NCBI GenBank assembly: GCA_964460845.1
Contig: CAYWRZ010000001.1
Coordinates: forward strand, 310,001-374,000
Direction of reading: 5' to 3'
Length of the DNA stretch: 64,000 nt
From: CAYWRZ01 sp964460845
GTDB taxonomy: Bacteria > Bacteroidota > Bacteroidia > Flavobacteriales_D > UBA2798
In this document: in pieces, positions 17,377 to 28,200 of the stretch
Position numbering within the stretch: the stretch's first letter is position 1
Layout: each line of letters opens with the position of its first letter
Translations under genes and position numbers: made by a program
Notes under the pieces: generated by a model
The model's input: the letters and a program-made list of their open reading frames with translations, nothing else
The model's database searches: none
Told to the model about the DNA's origin: nothing

Positions 17377-20211
17377 ATGATCAAAAGCGCGCTTATTCTT
17401 ATCGGTGTATTCAGCACGGCCCTCGCTCCCGTTTTCGCACAGTCACCTTCCCCAAAAATGATAGACCATACTGTTTTTGACAGTTGGAAATCAGTTAGAA
17501 ATACTAAAATTTCAGACAAGGCAGAATGGATTTCTTACGAAATTCAGCCGCAGATGGGCGACGGGTACGTCTATTTTTACAAGGTAAGCGACGCATCGCT
17601 CGACTCGGTAGCCCGGGGTTCAGCCGTACAATTTACCGAAAACGGGAAATACGCGCTGATCGTACAAAAAGTGCCTTATCAGACGTTAAGAAAAGCCAAG
17701 CTGGCCAAGAAAAAAGACGAAGATCTGCCCAAAGACTCGTTGCTGGTGTATGAACTTGGAACCGGAAAAATAATTTCCACTTTCGCGCAGGTAAAAGAAG
17801 TAAGGGGCGACGAAGCACAAAGCTGGATTGTGGTATGGCACGCCAAAGTAAAAGCGACACCGGCGAAAAAGAAAAAGAAATTGTTCGGAAAAAAACCGGT
17901 CGAAATAAAATCGGAAGGCACGGTGCTGGAAATCGTAAACCCGGTAAAACGTAACGAAGCCGGAAAAAAGAAGGCAAAAAATTTCGGCTTTTCTTACGAT
18001 TGGGTGACCGAATATGCGTTTTCGAAAACAGGAGACCTTATCGCCTTTGCACAGCAAAAGAAAGTAGGGAAAACCGATTCGACACACGTATATGTGTTTC
18101 GCCCGGCTATCGATAACAGGCCGCTCCGCATTTTCTCGGCAAAAGGATTCGCAAAATCGCTGAGCACCGACGAAGCAGGCACGCAGCTTGCCTTTCTGTC
18201 GAGCGCCGATACCTCCAAACAAAAAGTATATTCACTTTGGTATTGGAATACGGAGAACGCCACTTCCAGCCTGCTTGTGGACGAAACCACTACCGGTATA
18301 CCACAGGGCTGGTGTGTGAGCGAGCACGGTACGATCAGCTTCTCACCCAAAGGCGAAAAATTGTTTTTAGGCACGGCCACCAAACCCGTAAAAGAACCCA
18401 AAGACTCGCTGCTGGAAGAAGAAAAATTCCGCGTCGATGTATGGAGCTGGACCGACGAATACCTTCAGCCCCAGCAATTAAAAAACCTCGAAAGAGAAAA
18501 GAAACGAAGCTACACGGGCGTATTTCGGCTGGCCGAAAATAAATTCGTGCAGCTTTGCGACAGCACGGTCCCGCAATGCAGACTGGTGTTAAAAGGCGAC
18601 GGCGAAACGGCGCTCGGCTTCGATAACCGCAATTACCGCCGCGAAAGCTCCTGGGTTTATCCTTCAGGAACAGATTTATACGCCATCGATCTGAAAACAG
18701 GAACACGTAAATTGCTGCGCAGCAACCAACGTTTCGACGCCGCCCTTTCTGCCTCGGGCCACTATTTGGCGTACTACGATCGCAGCAGCGACGACTGGTT
18801 CTCCATTTCGCTCGCTACCGGCGACACGCTGAACCTTACCGGCGATATTCCCGAAGAATTTTACGAAGACGATAACGGGAATCCTACCGAAGAAGATGCT
18901 TACGGACTGATGGGCTGGGCCGAAGAGGACCGCTACCTTTACCTGTATTCGCGCTACGATGTGTGGAGGGTAGATCCTACCGGGCAGGAAAAGCCCCTCT
19001 GTCTGACGCGTCATTTCGGCAAAGAAAGCAAAACCGTGCTGCGTTACGTAAAAACCGATCGCGAAGAAAATTTTATCCGCGAAGAAAATATCCTGCTGCA
19101 TGCTTTTAACGAGGTCGGCAAACAATCGGGCTTCTATACGCTCGATCCGAATAAGCGTCTTTCCGCTCCTCAGCAGCTTCTCGAAGGCGACTACGAGTAC
19201 AGCTTTACGGTGAAAGCCAAAAAATCAGACACGCTGATCTTCACACGTATGTCTTTCCGCGAGTATCCCGATCTTTGGGTGAGCAATACCCATTTCGAAA
19301 ACGGGCGGAAAATTTCAAACGCCAATCCGCAGCAACAGGAATACCGCTGGGGGACGGTAGAGCTGGTACACTGGAATTCCTTTTCGGGTAAGCCGCTCGA
19401 AGGACTGCTATACAAGCCCGAAGATTTTGACAGCACCCGGAAATATCCGCTGCTGGTTTATTTTTATGAGAAATATGCCGACGAGCTGCACAATTATTAT
19501 TCGCCGCGTCCTTCGGCTTCTATCATTAACCCCTCCGAATATGTCAGCAACGGCTACGTAGTCTTTTTCCCCGACATCCTTTACGACGAAGGAGAACCCG
19601 GGCAAAGCGCTTACGACTGTATCGTGAGCGGCACCGATTACATCGTCTCGAAAGGTTTTGTCGATACTACGCGTATGGGCTTACAAGGACAAAGCTGGGG
19701 CGGATATCAAACGGCCTACCTGATTACCCGCACCAATAAATACCGCGCCGCAATGGCAGGCGCACCCGTAAGCAACATGACCAGCGCTTACGGAGGCATT
19801 CGTTGGGGAAGCGGAATGAGCCGTATGTTTCAGTACGAAAAAACCCAAAGCCGGCTCGGCGTTACGCTGTGGGAAGATCGCGAGCGCTACCTGCGTAATT
19901 CGCCGCTGTTTTTTGCCGATAAGGTAGAAACACCGCTGCTAATGATGCACAACGATAAAGACGGTGCCGTACCCTGGTACCAGGGCATCGAATACTTCAC
20001 CGCCCTACGTCGTCTGGATAAACCCGTGTGGATGCTCAATTACAACGACGACGATCACAACCTGACCCGCCGCGCCAATCAGAAAGACCTGAGTATCCGG
20101 ATGCGGCAGTTTTTCGATCACTACCTGCTCGACAAGCCCATGCCCGACTGGATGAAACGCGGATTACCGGCTACCGAAAAAGGCTTGCGCACCGGATACG
20201 AGCTGAAATAA
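17377..20211 (+). CDS. Secreted S9 family peptidase (prolyl oligopeptidase/DPP-like)
   Basis: A large exported serine peptidase. A signal peptide (MIKSALILIGVFSTALAPVF then AQ) is followed by a long beta-propeller with a Lys-rich insertion around residues 110-195. The C-terminal hydrolase has Ser in GLQGQSWGGYQTAY, Asp in MMHNDKDGAVPWY and His in NYNDDDHNLTRR. At about 944 residues it is longer than DPP IV-like enzymes. It probably degrades peptides in the periplasm or at the cell surface. An in-frame TTG at 17362 exists, but the ATG at 17377 begins the signal peptide. It is divergent from lnt and unrelated in sequence detail to the S9A enzyme at 245-2407. Confidence 0.92.
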   Translation: MIKSALILIGVFSTALAPVFAQSPSPKMIDHTVFDSWKSVRNTKISDKAEWISYEIQPQMGDGYVYFYKVSDASLDSVARGSAVQFTENGKYALIVQKVPYQTLRKAKLAKKKDEDLPKDSLLVYELGTGKIISTFAQVKEVRGDEAQSWIVVWHAKVKATPAKKKKKLFGKKPVEIKSEGTVLEIVNPVKRNEAGKKKAKNFGFSYDWVTEYAFSKTGDLIAFAQQKKVGKTDSTHVYVFRPAIDNRPLRIFSAKGFAKSLSTDEAGTQLAFLSSADTSKQKVYSLWYWNTENATSSLLVDETTTGIPQGWCVSEHGTISFSPKGEKLFLGTATKPVKEPKDSLLEEEKFRVDVWSWTDEYLQPQQLKNLEREKKRSYTGVFRLAENKFVQLCDSTVPQCRLVLKGDGETALGFDNRNYRRESSWVYPSGTDLYAIDLKTGTRKLLRSNQRFDAALSASGHYLAYYDRSSDDWFSISLATGDTLNLTGDIPEEFYEDDNGNPTEEDAYGLMGWAEEDRYLYLYSRYDVWRVDPTGQEKPLCLTRHFGKESKTVLRYVKTDREENFIREENILLHAFNEVGKQSGFYTLDPNKRLSAPQQLLEGDYEYSFTVKAKKSDTLIFTRMSFREYPDLWVSNTHFENGRKISNANPQQQEYRWGTVELVHWNSFSGKPLEGLLYKPEDFDSTRKYPLLVYFYEKYADELHNYYSPRPSASIINPSEYVSNGYVVFFPDILYDEGEPGQSAYDCIVSGTDYIVSKGFVDTTRMGLQGQSWGGYQTAYLITRTNKYRAAMAGAPVSNMTSAYGGIRWGSGMSRMFQYEKTQSRLGVTLWEDRERYLRNSPLFFADKVETPLLMMHNDKDGAVPWYQGIEYFTALRRLDKPVWMLNYNDDDHNLTRRANQKDLSIRMRQFFDHYLLDKPMPDWMKRGLPATEKGLRTGYELK

Positions 20212-20217
20212 ATTGCT

Positions 20218-20895
20218 TTAATGAAAAGAGGGACGGGCACGTTCATCGTCTTTACCAAAACGGTAAGTGACGAGAAAAGTGAGCACAGAATTATACTGCC
20301 CGCCGTTCCAACGGAAGCTTGTACCCGAAGGATGCTTGCGCACCGGAAGCAGTGAGTTGGTAAGGCGCACGCCCGCACTGAAATGTTGGGCAAAGTGGTA
20401 AGAAACCCCCACTAAAACCGAATATTCTTCCCGCCTGAAAGCCCTTTGCGGCATCACGTCGCCAAACTGGTTGCGCTCCCAATGATCACCGATGCGATAC
20501 CCCAATGCGACTCCGAGCTCGCCTGCCAGTCCTTTCTGCGCCACACGAAGCATCAGCGGCACTTCTATGTAATTGAGCCGCAAGCGATATTCGTTAAAAT
20601 CTCCGTTTTCCGTATCCGGATTTTTACGGCTTCCTTTCTGGGAAAAAGCCATCTCTAACCTGAGGGCCGCTTTTTCGCTGAGCATTACCGAAAGCGACGG
20701 ACCGAGATACAAACCCGGCTGATTAAACCCTCCGTACGTATCGCCCGAAATTTGCGAGGCATTGATACCCGCCACTAATCCGGGATAAAACACCCGCTGG
20801 GCATACGATGCCGAAGAAAAACCGGAAAGCAAAAGCCCCGGTACAGCCCACAGAAAAATCCTTCGAAAAAACAGCGTACTTTTTTTCATTCCCAT
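20218..20895 (-). CDS. PorT-like outer-membrane beta-barrel protein
   Basis: A 225-residue protein with a signal peptide ending near SYAQ, then alternating amphipathic strands and glycine turns ending in a strand close to the C-terminus (VLTFLVTYRFGKDD). This is the pattern of the PorT/'outer membrane protein beta-barrel' family common in Bacteroidota. No ligand can be inferred. Starts at 20895 (MGMKK) and 20889 (MKK) are equally plausible. It runs toward the S9 peptidase, with 6 bp between the stops. Confidence 0.75.
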   Translation of the reverse strand: MGMKKSTLFFRRIFLWAVPGLLLSGFSSASYAQRVFYPGLVAGINASQISGDTYGGFNQPGLYLGPSLSVMLSEKAALRLEMAFSQKGSRKNPDTENGDFNEYRLRLNYIEVPLMLRVAQKGLAGELGVALGYRIGDHWERNQFGDVMPQRAFRREEYSVLVGVSYHFAQHFSAGVRLTNSLLPVRKHPSGTSFRWNGGQYNSVLTFLVTYRFGKDDERARPSFH

Positions 20896-20904
20896 CTCCT
20901 CTTA

Positions 20905-21417
20905 TCAATTTTGAGTGGTAAGCGCTTTGATTTTTTCAAAAAGCGCCTGCTCATCTCCTTCCTTATAGCTCGTGTGACTCGATACAATATTTCTTTCCCC
21001 GTCGAGCAGCATCGTGTACGGCACGCTCAAGACCTGCAATGCCGTTTTAAGCTTATGTTCGGTATCGAGATAGAATTCAAAAGGCCATTGATTAGCCTCG
21101 ATCATGGGCGCTACCCGGCTCAGGCTGCGCGCATCGTCTATACACACGGCTACCAATTTCACACCGGTTTCGGCCTGCCAGCTTTTATAAACCTCAGCGA
21201 TGGCGCTCAGCTCCTTTTTACAAGGCACGCACCAGGTTGCCCACAAGCTGACAATGATGGGTTTACCCTCGTTCTGTATATCGGCCGTGCTGAAAGAATT
21301 TCCGTCTAATGTTTTCAGGTTCAGCAACGGAAATGGAGAGTTCTTTGTTTCTTCGGCTGCGCGAAATGAAAACGCCGGAAAAAGCAGCAAAAGCGTGAAA
21401 AGAAAGGAAGTTCGCAT
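20905..21417 (-). CDS. TlpA-family thioredoxin-like protein
   Basis: An exported thiol-disulfide protein of about 170 residues. The signal peptide (MRTSFLFTLLLLFPAFSF) is followed by a thioredoxin fold with the active site WATWCVPCKKE, as in TlpA/ResA proteins that reduce periplasmic disulfides. The cis-Pro segment is SVPYTMLLDGE. The frame is open to 21519, but the extension is not signal-like. It ends 9 bp before the barrel gene, so the two may form a two-gene unit. Confidence 0.87.
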   Translation of the reverse strand: MRTSFLFTLLLLFPAFSFRAAEETKNSPFPLLNLKTLDGNSFSTADIQNEGKPIIVSLWATWCVPCKKELSAIAEVYKSWQAETGVKLVAVCIDDARSLSRVAPMIEANQWPFEFYLDTEHKLKTALQVLSVPYTMLLDGERNIVSSHTSYKEGDEQALFEKIKALTTQN

Positions 21418-21542
21418 ACGGAAAACGGGATTTTTGATAAAATACGCTTCTAAGTTAGCCAAACTTTGGCGTTTTGTAAGGTCAAATTTTACCGTATTAC
21501 GGGACGGCCAACAAGCCAAACACCTGTAAAGCTTCTGTTCAG

Positions 21543-22241
21543 TTAAACCTCTTCCAGTAATTTATTCACCAGCAAGGGTACACCTGTACCGGCTTTTTCG
21601 GATATCACCTGCAAATGCGCTATACCCGGAACCTGTGCCCCGGCCGGATCGACCAAATACAAGGCTGCGCCCGGTTTTGCGGCATAAATCAGTCCCGAAG
21701 CAGGATATACGCTCAGCGAAGTACCCGTCACAATAAGCACATCGGCCTGAGCCACTAAGGCATGTGCCTCGGGCATCAGCGGCACCTCCTCACCGAACCA
21801 GACCACATGCGGACGAAGCTGGTAGCCTTCCGCACAGCAGTCGCCCGGATTCAAAAAAGCGCCTGCGATAGGATAAAGCTGCCGATCGGCGGGGTTTGTG
21901 CTGCGCGCATAACGGATATTGCCGTGCAGGTGCAGCACCCGCGAAGAGCCTGATCGTTCGTGCAAATCGTCGATATTCTGGGTGACCACATCCACCTCGT
22001 AGCGTGCTTCGAGCCTTACCAGGGCTTCGTGCGCGGCATTGGGCTGCGCTTCAATCACCTGCTTGCGGCGTTTGTTGTAAAATTCGAGCACCCTGTCCCG
22101 ATCACGGCTCCATGCCTCGGGTGTCGCCACATCCATCACATTGTATTCTTCCCAAAGCCCGTCGCTGTCGCGAAAGGTCTTTAACCCGCTTTCGGCGCTG
22201 ATTCCCGCACCCGAAAACACAACCAGTTTTTTCTTTTTCAT
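21543..22241 (-). CDS. cobB: NAD-dependent protein deacylase (sirtuin) with reduced zinc site
   Basis: Removes acyl groups from lysines using NAD. Motifs are FSGAGISAESGLKTFRDSDG, TQNIDDLHERSG, the catalytic His in VLHLHGN, and RPHVVWFGE. The Tyr-x-x-Arg of FYNKRR matches class III (SIRT5-like) enzymes, which prefer succinyl/malonyl groups. The zinc module is reduced: where the first Cys pair should follow the catalytic His the sequence reads RYARSTNP, and only DCC remains at the second position. The enzyme probably folds without structural zinc. It is divergent from maeB. Confidence 0.9.
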   Translation of the reverse strand: MKKKKLVVFSGAGISAESGLKTFRDSDGLWEEYNVMDVATPEAWSRDRDRVLEFYNKRRKQVIEAQPNAAHEALVRLEARYEVDVVTQNIDDLHERSGSSRVLHLHGNIRYARSTNPADRQLYPIAGAFLNPGDCCAEGYQLRPHVVWFGEEVPLMPEAHALVAQADVLIVTGTSLSVYPASGLIYAAKPGAALYLVDPAGAQVPGIAHLQVISEKAGTGVPLLVNKLLEEV

Positions 22242-22341
22242 AACCGCTGGTGCTTAATATATTTTATTTTGACGATTTATTCAAACGATTCTCCGTTTTA
22301 CGAAAAGCCATTTTGTTACTTTTACCTTTTCAAGCAAGAAT

Positions 22342-24615
22342 ATGATCAAAATTAAAAAGCAAGAGGCCCTGGATTACCATTCGCAGGGAAGAAAAGGGAA
22401 AATCGAAGTTATTCCGAGCAAACCTTATTCCTCACAGCGCGACTTGTCGCTCGCCTATTCGCCGGGGGTAGCAGAACCCTGCCTGGCCATCGAAAAACGA
22501 AAAGACGACGTTTATAAATATACCGCCAAGGGAAATTTGGTCGCCGTCATTTCGAACGGAACCGCCGTATTGGGGCTGGGTAACATCGGTCCTGAAGCGT
22601 CGAAGCCCGTAATGGAAGGCAAAGGCATGCTGTTCAAAATTTATGCCGACATCGATGTATTCGACATCGAAGTGGACGAAACCGATATCGATGCGTTTGT
22701 CAAAACCGTAAAAGCTATTTCACCCACTTTTGGGGGCATTAACCTTGAAGACATCAAAGCACCCGAATGTTTTGAAATAGAAAGACGTTTGCGCGAAGAG
22801 CTCGACATCCCTATCATGCACGACGACCAGCACGGTACCGCCATTATTTCGGCCGCCGCTTTGATCAATGCGCTGGAATTAGCCGGGAAAAAAATTGAAA
22901 AAGTAAAAATTGTGGTCAACGGAGCCGGAGCTTCCGCTATTTCCTGTGCGAAGCTTTACCTTTCTCTCGGCGCCAAAAAAGAAAACCTGATGATGTTCGA
23001 CAGCAAAGGACTCATCAGCAAAAGCCGTAAAAATCTCGACGATTATAAAGCCTTTTTCGCTTCGTCGCGGAAAGTAAACTCGCTCGAAGAAGCCCTGAAA
23101 GGGGCCGACGTGTTTCTCGGACTTTCCAAAGGAAACGTGCTTAGCAAAGACATGATAAAGGGCATGGCTGCCAACCCTATTGTATTTGCGCTGGCCAATC
23201 CCGAACCCGAAATCGCTTACCGCGACGCCAAAGCCGCACGCGAAGACGCTATCGTAGCCACCGGCCGTTCCGACAATCCCAATCAGGTGAATAATGTGCT
23301 TGGGTTCCCCTATATTTTTCGCGGTGCACTCGACGTAAGGGCTACCGGCATTAACGAAGAAATGAAGCTGGCCGCTGTAAGAGCCATTGCCACCTTAGCC
23401 AAAGAACCGGTACCGGAAGAAGTAAACGAAGCCTATGGCGAAAAGAATATTTCCTTCGGACGCGAGCAGATTATCCCCAAACCACTCGATCCCAGGCTTA
23501 TATGGTACGTAGCGCCCGCTGTGGCCCGTGCCGCCATGGAATCGGGCATTGCCCGCGACCCCATCACCGATTGGGATGCGTACATCGAAAGCCTTAAAAC
23601 ACGCCTCGGACAGCACAACAAGCTGCTGCGCCACATCACCGAAAAAGCGTCTAAAAACCCCAAACGGGTCGTATTTGCCGAAGGTGATAACTATAAAATA
23701 CTGAAAGCCGCACAGATAGCTCTCGAAGAAGGTATTGCCGAACCTATCCTGCTGGGCGATCGCAAAAAGATCGAAGCGCTCATCAAAGAATATTCGCTCG
23801 ATCTCGAAGGCGCCGAAATCATTGATCCCCGCGATCAGAAACAGACCGAGAGAAGAATACGCTATGGCGAAATAGTGTTCAAAAAGCGTCAGCGTAAAGG
23901 ACTTACCTCTTTCGAAGCGAAAAAGCTGATGCGCGAACGCAACTATTTCGGTGCCGTAATGGTCGATTTGGGCGAAGCCGATGCGCTTATTTCGGGTATT
24001 ACCCGCAGCTATAAAGATGTGGTACGCCCTGCGTTACAGATTATCGGCACGGCCGACGATGTAAAACGCGTAGCCGGTATGTACGTCATTTTCACCAAAG
24101 ACGGCCCCATGTTTTTTGCCGATACCACCGTTAATTATAACCCCACCGCCGAAGAGATTGTGGACATTACCCTGCTGGCAGCCAAGGCGGTAAAGAATTT
24201 TAAAATTCAGCCGCGCATCGCCCTGCTGGGCTATTCCAACTTCGGTTCTTCGCCCGGAGAAGATGCCGAAAAAATGAGCCGCGCCGTATCTATCCTGCAT
24301 AAAGAGCATCCTTCTTTGGTGGTCGATGGAGAATTACAGGCCAACTTTGCACTCAACAACGACCTGCTCGAAGAGTTTTTCCCCTTCTCGGATCTGCTAG
24401 GTAAAAAACCGAATACCTTCATTTTCCCTAACCTTTCTTCCGGAAACATTGCTTACAAAATGCTGCAGGAGGTGACCAAAGCCGAAGTGATCGGTCCTGT
24501 GCTGCTGGGAATGAAAAAATCTTTTCACGTATTGCAAATCGGCTGCTCGGTTCGCGAAATCGTGAATATGGTGAAAATCGCGGTACTCGATGCGCAGGTA
24601 AAAAACAGGAAATGA
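22342..24615 (+). CDS. maeB: NADP-dependent malic enzyme fused to a phosphotransacetylase-like domain
   Basis: Converts malate to pyruvate and CO2 and supplies NADPH. The N-terminal malic enzyme region (about residues 1-425) shows SPGVAEPCLAIEKRK, the metal-binding HDDQHGTAII segment and the nucleotide-binding VVNGAGASAISCAKLY. Residues from about 430 (AEGDNYKILKAAQIALEEGI) match the phosphate acetyltransferase fold, which in this fusion family is regulatory and responds to acetyl-CoA. Length 757 is usual. It overlaps ruvA by 4 bp. Confidence 0.94.
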   Translation: MIKIKKQEALDYHSQGRKGKIEVIPSKPYSSQRDLSLAYSPGVAEPCLAIEKRKDDVYKYTAKGNLVAVISNGTAVLGLGNIGPEASKPVMEGKGMLFKIYADIDVFDIEVDETDIDAFVKTVKAISPTFGGINLEDIKAPECFEIERRLREELDIPIMHDDQHGTAIISAAALINALELAGKKIEKVKIVVNGAGASAISCAKLYLSLGAKKENLMMFDSKGLISKSRKNLDDYKAFFASSRKVNSLEEALKGADVFLGLSKGNVLSKDMIKGMAANPIVFALANPEPEIAYRDAKAAREDAIVATGRSDNPNQVNNVLGFPYIFRGALDVRATGINEEMKLAAVRAIATLAKEPVPEEVNEAYGEKNISFGREQIIPKPLDPRLIWYVAPAVARAAMESGIARDPITDWDAYIESLKTRLGQHNKLLRHITEKASKNPKRVVFAEGDNYKILKAAQIALEEGIAEPILLGDRKKIEALIKEYSLDLEGAEIIDPRDQKQTERRIRYGEIVFKKRQRKGLTSFEAKKLMRERNYFGAVMVDLGEADALISGITRSYKDVVRPALQIIGTADDVKRVAGMYVIFTKDGPMFFADTTVNYNPTAEEIVDITLLAAKAVKNFKIQPRIALLGYSNFGSSPGEDAEKMSRAVSILHKEHPSLVVDGELQANFALNNDLLEEFFPFSDLLGKKPNTFIFPNLSSGNIAYKMLQEVTKAEVIGPVLLGMKKSFHVLQIGCSVREIVNMVKIAVLDAQVKNRK

Positions 24616-25181
24616 TTGAATATATCCGCGGCCGTTTGGCCGAAAAAAGTCCTGCACACGTGGTCATCGACTGCGGAGGAGTAGGCTACTACCTCCATAT
24701 TTCCGTAAATACATACGCGCAGCTCGGTCAGGAGGAAGCCTGTCTGCTTTACGCCCATCAGGTTATCCGTGAGGATGCGCACCTGCTGTTCGGCTTCCAC
24801 TCGCGCGAAGAGCGGAGCGTATTTCGTGACCTGATCTCGGTCTCGGGCGTGGGTGCGGGTACTGCCCGTATGATCCTCTCTTCGCTCTCGCCGGCAGAAG
24901 TGCAGGCGGCCATCACGGGGGGGCAGGTAACTGTTTTTCAGAAGATAAAAGGCATTGGTGCCAAAACCGCTCAGCGGATTATCGTGGACCTTTCAGGTAA
25001 AATGGGCAAAACGGAGATTAGCGCTCAGGGCAGCTCTCCCATCCGGGAAGAAGCGCTTTCTGCACTGGTTACCCTCGGATTTGATAAAAACAATGCCGAA
25101 AAGGCCCTTGATAAAATACTCGCCGCACACAATAATATTTCTGTGGAAGAGTTGATTAAGTCTGCGTTGAAAAATATGTAA
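24612..25181 (+). CDS. ruvA: Holliday junction helicase subunit RuvA
   Basis: Binds four-way DNA junctions and loads RuvB for branch migration. The N-terminal OB domain (MIEYIRGRLAEKSPAHVVID) is followed by two helix-hairpin-helix motifs (VSGVGAGTARMILSSL, IKGIGAKTAQRIIVDLSGK) and the C-terminal RuvB-binding domain. 189 residues is normal. It is translationally coupled to maeB (ATGA) and 26 bp from sprA, an order found repeatedly in gliding Bacteroidota. Confidence 0.95.
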   Translation: MIEYIRGRLAEKSPAHVVIDCGGVGYYLHISVNTYAQLGQEEACLLYAHQVIREDAHLLFGFHSREERSVFRDLISVSGVGAGTARMILSSLSPAEVQAAITGGQVTVFQKIKGIGAKTAQRIIVDLSGKMGKTEISAQGSSPIREEALSALVTLGFDKNNAEKALDKILAAHNNISVEELIKSALKNM

Positions 25182-25207
25182 ATTCACACCCTTCAATTTT
25201 AAGCGGT

Positions 25208-28200
25208 TTGGCGAGTAAAGGAACAGTCAAAGGGCTATTTTATTGCATTTTCGGAAGTTTCACGGGACTCGTGCTGATTGGCTATGCCTATAGCCACAGT
25301 CCCGGTGCAGACCCCTTTTTGCATTATCTCCCGCTCGCCGACAAGTCGCTGAACATCACACAAGCGCTTGATTCCCCGATCATTCCCCTACCCTTCCCCA
25401 TTCCTGATCCGAGCAATCCCAACCCGGGGACTTCGGGAGGTGTGGATTTTCAAGACCCGGTCAACTTCCAAAATACGGTCAATTACAATCCGGAAACCGG
25501 CACTTACGAGTTCGATTATTCGGTAGGAGGTAGCTTTAAGTACCGCCCTTCTTCGAACATGACCCTCGAAGAATACATGAAATACGACATGGAGCAAGCC
25601 CTGCAGAAAAACTGGCAGGATGCCTCCAACGATCGCAGTGCCGACAATTCCTCCAAAAGCCCTATTCCTACGCTGAAAGTTCCCGACGGGTTAGGCGAAC
25701 TTTTCGGAAGTAACTTTATCGACATCAAACCTTCGGGAACGGCCGAACTGCGGTTTGGGGTCAATTCTTCGCGCACCGACAACCCTCAAATACCTGAAAG
25801 ACAACGGAAAATCACCGTTTTCGATTTCGACCAGCGCATTCAGCTTAACGTGGTCGGAACGGTAGGTACCAAGCTCAAGCTGGGCGTAAGCTACAATACC
25901 GAAGCTACGTTCGACTTCGAAAACCAGATGAAGCTCGAATACAAGGGCAACGAAGACGAAATTATCCAAAGCATCGAAGCGGGTAACGTAAACCTGCCCC
26001 TCAACAGCTCGCTCATTACAGGTAGCCAAAGCCTTTTCGGAATAAAAACCCAGCTCAAATTCGGTCGCCTTACCGCCACTACCGTGTTCTCGCAACAGAA
26101 AGGGAAAAGAACCGAGATGGAAATAGCCGGAGGCGCGCAAATCAGCACCTTCGAGATCACCGCCGACAATTACGAAGCCAACAAGCACTACTTCATAGGT
26201 CATTATTTCCGTAATCAGTACGACAATGCAATGGCCAGCCTGCCCGTGATCAACTCGCAGGTAAACATCACACGTATTGAAGTTTGGGTCACCAACACAA
26301 ATAACACGGTCGATAATACCCGTAACATTATTGCTTTCTCCGACCTCGGTGAAAACAGCATTCTGGAAGGAACCCCCGGCAACCTGAGCAGCAACGCGCT
26401 GCCCGATAACGCGGCCAACGGACTTTACAACTTCGTGGCCAACAACCCCGGTGTGCGGGGATTCAACAATGCCACGCCTACGCTGAACAGCGTGGTCACC
26501 GCTCCCGGACCTTTGCAACAAGCCGTACACTACGAAAAGGTGCAAAGCGCGCGGAAGCTGACCGAACAGGAATACAATTATAATGCGCTGCTGGGTTTTA
26601 TTACCCTTAACCAACCGCTCAACAACGACGAGGTGCTGGCAGTAGCTTTCCAGTACACCTACCAGGGTCAAACCTATCAGGTGGGAGAATTCGCTACCGA
26701 CGGTATCGCCGGGCAGGATGCGCTCATGCTCAAGCTGCTTAAAGGAACTATCACCAATCCGCAGTTTAAGCGCTGGGATCTGATGATGAAAAACGTGTAC
26801 GCCCTTGGCGCCTATCAGGTGAACCGCGAAAACTTCAGGCTCGATGTGTGGTACAACAACCCGGCTACCAGCGTGGATATCAATTTTATTCCGCAGCCCG
26901 GCGTGGACGATAAGCCGCTGGTACAAATTCTGAACCTCGACCGCTACGACCCCAACAACAACCCCTTCCCCGACGGAGTTTTCGACTTCATTCCCGTGGT
27001 GTTTATGGGCAATCGCTCGGCCACAGGCGGAACCATCAATCCGCAAAACGGACGTGTGTTCTTCACCACAGTCGAACCTTTCGGTTCGCATCTTCGCACA
27101 AAGCTGAACCAGGCGGGGGTCGATCCCACCGTCATTAACTCGATCGTGTATCAGCCGCTGTACGATTCTACCAAAACGGCAGCTCAGCAGATCCCGCAGC
27201 TTAACCGTTTCAAAATCAAGGGGTCTTACCAATCGTCGAGCAGCTCCGAAATTTCACTCAACGCACTCAACATTCCACAAGGTGCCGTAACCGTAACCGC
27301 AGGTGGACGCACACTCGTCGAAAATCAGGACTATACGGTCGATTACAACCTGGGGCGCGTACGCATTATAAATCAGGGACTGTTAGAATCACAAACACCC
27401 ATACGGGTATCGGTCGAGAGCAATACGCTGTTCAGCATGCTGACCAAAACCATGATCGGCACACGCTTCGATTACCGGGTTAACAAAGACATTATGCTGG
27501 GCGGTACCATCATGAACCTTACCGAACGTCCGCTCACGCAAAAGATCAACATCGGCGACGAACCGGTCAGCAATACCATGATCGGACTCGACGGTTCGTT
27601 CAGCAAGGAAGTGCCTTTACTTACCCGGCTGGTGGATAAAATTCCGCTTATTTCGACCAAAGAACCTTCGCGGGTAACGGCTTCGGGCGAATATGCGCGC
27701 ATCATTCCCGGAACAGCCCGGGCCATTAACGGTATTTCGTATATCGATGATTTTGAAGGCAGCCAGTCGGCTATCGACATACGCGCATTTAACAGTTGGT
27801 TTTTGGCCAGCGTACCCAAAGGGCAGCCTAATCTTTTCCCCGAAGCCGAGCTCAACAACGACCTGCGTTACGGAATGAACCGCGCCCTGCTCAACTGGCA
27901 CGTGGTCGATCCGCTGTTCTACAACAACAACAACCTCACTCCCGGGCATATCCGCAATTCGGCTATGCAGTCGAACCACACCATGCGGCAGGTGTTTGAG
28001 CAGGAAGTATTCCGCAACCGGCAGTTGGCGCAAGGGCAGCCCACCAACATTGCGATGTTCGATTTGGTGTATTTCCCCAACGAAAGAGGACCGTATAACT
28101 ATGATATGGCCGGTGCACCGGGCATATCGGCCGGACTTAACAGTACCGGTAACCTCAACGATCCCACAAGTCGCTGGGCGGGGATCATGCGTCAGTTGCA

